Origin: CAMEON01 sp964427175
GTDB lineage: Bacteria > Bacillota > Clostridia > Oscillospirales > CAG-272
DNA length: 16,060 nucleotides
Direction of reading: 5' to 3'
Assembly (NCBI GenBank): GCA_964427175.1
Contig: CAYRTP010000041.1
Coordinates: 1-16,060 of the forward strand
Under the pieces are notes generated by a model. It was given only the letters and a program-made list of their open reading frames with translations. It was not told the DNA's origin and made no database searches. The stretch's first letter is position 1. Each line of letters opens with the position of its first letter. Positions 13,722 to 16,060 of this stretch are shown here, piece by piece. Position numbers and translations under genes: made by a program.

Positions 13722-15359
13722 TTATTCGGGAATATCGTCCCACCAGTACAGGATATCCGAGAAATCCTTATTGCGGAGCTTTTCGGCGGGGATGAAGAAC
13801 TGGCATCCGCCCTCGTTTCCGAACTCGATGAGGTCGCAGTTTTCCTGATTGGAATGGCTGACCAGCTGGAACAGGAGAACGTCGTAGCTCTGCAGGCCCT
13901 TTTCGGGGCGGGGGTCGATCTGCTCAAAGCAGGGATAGCCGCCGATGCGGTGGCCTCCCCAGGTATTCTGCTGGCAGATGGCGTGGTACATGGCGGGGTC
14001 CAGGTCCTCCACCGAGGGGGCACCTGCCTTCTGGAGGGCTTGGTTGAGGGCGGGACGGAATCGGTAGTCCGAGGCCAGGCAGGTGCTCATGCCGGGCTGG
14101 AAGTAGATGGGGTAACAGCCCTTCACCGGGAAGGTTCCCTCCCCGCCCGTGGGCAGGGCCAGTTCGGGAGGACAGGAGCCGAAGGCCTCCTCGTCCTCGG
14201 TGTAGAGGACACGGAAATCGCTCTGTTCGGTGGGACGGTGGCGGTCACAGCCGTAGTCTCGGTCATCCGCGATGAAGAAGCGGATGATACCCGAGGCGGG
14301 CATATCGGGGACTCCCCGCACCTCGGAGCACCAGATGGCCGCCAGCATCCGCATGGGGTAACCGCGGCTGTCGGTGGGGATCTCTCCCAGGCTCTCGCCG
14401 CCCACGCGGCTTCGGCCTACGTCGACTCCCTCGGCGGGGAGGCAGACACGGAGCATGGGGCGGGCGGTATGGCGGTGGAAGAGCTCCATGGCGGTCTCCA
14501 CCTCGGGGGTGAGGCGGACCTGGGTGACGAAGGGGGATTCGCCCCGATCCAGGAAGGCGAAGATGGTCTCCAGGGTCTTACGGTCCCCGCCGTTCATCAC
14601 CGCGATATCGGCGTAGCGACGGCTCTCCTCCTTATTACCCAGGGCGTAGTAGGCCACGGCCAGGGCGTTGGCGGCGGCGGTCAGGGTATTCTGCAGGCTG
14701 AGGGCGTGGCGGGCGAAGGGGATGGCCTCGGCCCAACGGCTCTGCTTGAGGAGAAGCTGGGCCATATTATTGAAGGCGGCGGCGTAGGTTTCGTCGCACT
14801 CGGTGGCACGGCGGTAGCAGTGCGTGGCTTGATCCGCCAGGCCTTTTTTGGCGTAGAGCATACCCAGGTTATTCCAGGCTTTGGCGCAGGTATCATCCTG
14901 CCCCAGCAGTGTTTTGTAGGTCTCCTCGGCCTTTTCGGGGAGGTCCATGTCGGTATAGGTCAAGCCCAAAAACAGGAGGGTCACCGTGGTTTCCTCGGTG
15001 GATCGACAGCGGGGCAGAAGGCCCTCCAGGATGCGGATGGCGGAATCGAAGCGGTCCTCGTTATAGGCCTTGAGGGCATCGAGCAGCTTATTCTTATCCG
15101 AACGGCGGTCGGGGGCGGAGAAGGCGGTGCCGATCTCCTTTGCGTAATTCTTTTCAAAGAATTTCCGCCCCCGTCTGCCGCCGATCGTGCCCACGCGGAC
15201 CATGGCGGAGACGCAAAGGGAGATGGGGATCAGGGTACGGACGGCGATGTCGGAATTAAACTCACCCTCGGCTACGATCTGGGCGATCAGGGCGGCGATC
15301 AACAGGATCAGGACGGTTATGAGGATGGTCATAGCCGTTTTGGGGGACATTCGTTTCAT
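13722..15359 (-). CDS. TPR membrane protein with C-terminal DUF1963 (YwqG-like) domain
   Basis: A 545-residue protein. Two hydrophobic helices lie at about 10-30 and 42-58, followed by a basic stretch (GGRRGRKFF), placing the rest in the cytosol. Tetratricopeptide repeats occupy about 88-260, for example AKAWNNLGMLYAKKGLADQATHCYRRATECD and its neighbour AAAFNNMAQLLLKQSRWAEAIPFARHAL. Residues about 320-545 look like DUF1963: GESLGEIPTDSRGYPMRMLAAIWC, HRIGGYPCFEQIDPR, LLFQLVSHS, and the closing WGDxG-like segment FGNEGGCQFFIPAEKLRNKDFSDI. DUF1963 has no agreed function; TPRs bind partner proteins. The start is supported by AAAGGA 7 nt upstream. It is a single-gene unit with its own promoter (15399-15427) and terminator. 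Fusion of TPR and DUF1963 behind membrane helices is unusual to me. Confidence 0.8.
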   Translation of the reverse strand: MKRMSPKTAMTILITVLILLIAALIAQIVAEGEFNSDIAVRTLIPISLCVSAMVRVGTIGGRRGRKFFEKNYAKEIGTAFSAPDRRSDKNKLLDALKAYNEDRFDSAIRILEGLLPRCRSTEETTVTLLFLGLTYTDMDLPEKAEETYKTLLGQDDTCAKAWNNLGMLYAKKGLADQATHCYRRATECDETYAAAFNNMAQLLLKQSRWAEAIPFARHALSLQNTLTAAANALAVAYYALGNKEESRRYADIAVMNGGDRKTLETIFAFLDRGESPFVTQVRLTPEVETAMELFHRHTARPMLRVCLPAEGVDVGRSRVGGESLGEIPTDSRGYPMRMLAAIWCSEVRGVPDMPASGIIRFFIADDRDYGCDRHRPTEQSDFRVLYTEDEEAFGSCPPELALPTGGEGTFPVKGCYPIYFQPGMSTCLASDYRFRPALNQALQKAGAPSVEDLDPAMYHAICQQNTWGGHRIGGYPCFEQIDPRPEKGLQSYDVLLFQLVSHSNQENCDLIEFGNEGGCQFFIPAEKLRNKDFSDILYWWDDIPE

Positions 15360-15398
15360 GGGAGGTTCCTTTCATATTTGATGGCAGACGATACAGGC

Positions 15399-15427
15399 AT
15401 TATAGCATGGAGCGGGGATTTTGTCAA
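15399..15427 (-). promoter_or_regulatory. Consensus extended -10 promoter of the TPR-DUF1963 gene
   Basis: On the minus strand TTGACA (complement of 15422-15427), 17-nt spacer, TATAAT (complement of 15399-15404) with TGC before it. It lies 40 nt before the ATG and back to back with the tyrS promoter, with about 56 bp between the two -35 boxes. Confidence 0.9.
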
Positions 15428-15483
15428 GACTCGCGGGGGTTTTCTTTTCCTGCCGATTATTTATCTCTTTTTTCGAAAAACCC

Positions 15484-15513
15484 TTGACAAGCAGACGGCT
15501 TTTGTGCTATAAT
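15484..15513 (+). promoter_or_regulatory. Extended -10 promoter of tyrS
   Basis: TTGACA at 15484-15489, 18-nt spacer, TATAAT at 15508-15513 preceded by TGC. The expected transcript start is near 15520, so the leader before the tyrS ATG at 15553 is only about 33 nt, too short for a T-box riboswitch. Confidence 0.9.
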
Positions 15514-15552
15514 ATAATGAATATATTTTTGCAAGCAAAGGAAACCAAAACC

Positions 15553-16060
15553 ATGACCATTTATGACGAGCTCGTTGCCCGCGGTCTGATCGCCCAGGTA
15601 ACGAATGAAGATGAAATAAAGGAAATGATCAACAACGGCAAGGCCACCTTCTACATCGGCTTTGACCCTACGGCTGACTCCCTCCACGTAGGTCACTTCA
15701 TGGCTCTGTGCCTCATGAAGCGGCTTCAGATGGCGGGCAACAAGCCTGTTGTGCTCATCGGCGGCGGCACCGCTATGATCGGTGACCCCTCGGGACGCAC
15801 CGATATGCGCTCCATGATGACCCGCGAGACCATTCAGCACAACTGCGATTGCTTCAAGAAGCAGATGGAGAGATTCATCGAATTCGGCGAGGGCAAGGCT
15901 ATTATGGTCAATAATGCCGATTGGCTTCTCGACCTCAACTACGTTGAAGTCCTCCGCGAGGTTGGCGCTTGCTTCTCTGTTAACAATATGCTCCGTGCAG
16001 AATGCTACAAGCAGAGAATGGAAAAAGGTCTCAGCTTCCTTGAATTCAACTATATGATTA
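15553..16060 (+). CDS. tyrS: Tyrosine--tRNA ligase (N-terminal fragment)
   Basis: The frame opens at ATG 15553 and stays open to the window end (169 complete codons). Class I tyrosyl-tRNA synthetase features are clear: the GFDPTADSLHVGH segment at about residues 36-48 (HIGH-type HVGH), then GGGTAMIGDPSGRTDMR, and further downstream LNYVEVLREVGACFSVNNML. The enzyme charges tRNA-Tyr with tyrosine in the cytosol. KMSKS and the tRNA-binding C-terminus lie beyond the window. An AAAGGA ribosome site about ten bases upstream supports the start. Codon use is less extreme in GC than that of the Ca2+-ATPase, as expected of a highly expressed gene. No T-box leader is present. Confidence 0.95.
   Translation, partial: MTIYDELVARGLIAQVTNEDEIKEMINNGKATFYIGFDPTADSLHVGHFMALCLMKRLQMAGNKPVVLIGGGTAMIGDPSGRTDMRSMMTRETIQHNCDCFKKQMERFIEFGEGKAIMVNNADWLLDLNYVEVLREVGACFSVNNMLRAECYKQRMEKGLSFLEFNYMI

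Noticed and set aside
13599..15512. 637-codon plus-strand frame opposite the TPR-DUF1963 gene
   Set aside because: It is in antisense codon register with a clear gene, has Gly/Val/His-rich composition, no ribosome site and no family resemblance.

Overview
The window looks like a chromosomal stretch of a GC-rich, Gram-positive Clostridia, most likely a gut Oscillospiraceae/Ruminococcaceae-type bacterium. The reasons are the strong AGGAGG ribosome sites, the near-consensus TTGACA/TATAAT promoters, a LytTR-DUF3021-ABC operon, a DUF4317 gene, a Clostridia-like phosphofructokinase C-terminus, and intergenic inverted repeats of a kind I associate with these genomes. This is judged by eye; no database search was possible. 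I see no phage, transposase, CRISPR, rRNA or tRNA gene.

Layout. Positions 1-269 hold the 3' end of a 6-phosphofructokinase gene with a clean terminator. A four-gene minus-strand operon follows (2676 down to 324): LytTR regulator, DUF3021 membrane protein, ABC ATPase and ABC-2 permease. Divergent from it is a PMCA-like P-type Ca2+-ATPase (2841-5558). After a repeat-bearing gap comes a membrane-anchored metallophosphoesterase (5870-7273) behind a consensus promoter with a duplicated -10 box, then a large hairpin repeat/terminator. A small unrecognised 105-aa gene (7548-7865) has its own strong promoter and terminator. A coupled triplet follows: ECF sigma factor, single-pass anti-sigma-like protein, small three-helix membrane protein (8053-9847).

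The rest is mostly on the minus strand. A PHP-domain protein (13575-12343), a DUF4317 protein (12145-11006) and a PP2A-like metallophosphoesterase (11004-9850) run in one direction. The space between the PHP and DUF4317 genes is filled by two oppositely oriented arrays of 7-bp repeats around a perfect hairpin. A TPR-DUF1963 membrane protein (15359-13722) with its own promoter and terminator lies upstream of the PHP gene. tyrS starts divergently at 15553 and runs off the window.

Most genes are ordinary housekeeping or accessory genes and I find no convincing novel multi-gene system. The parts most worth a second look are the heptanucleotide arrays (12178-12355, with a degenerate relative at 7989-8036), the sigma/anti-sigma-like/membrane triplet, the orphan 105-aa gene, and the phosphoesterase whose usual GNH(D/E) motif reads GNVD.
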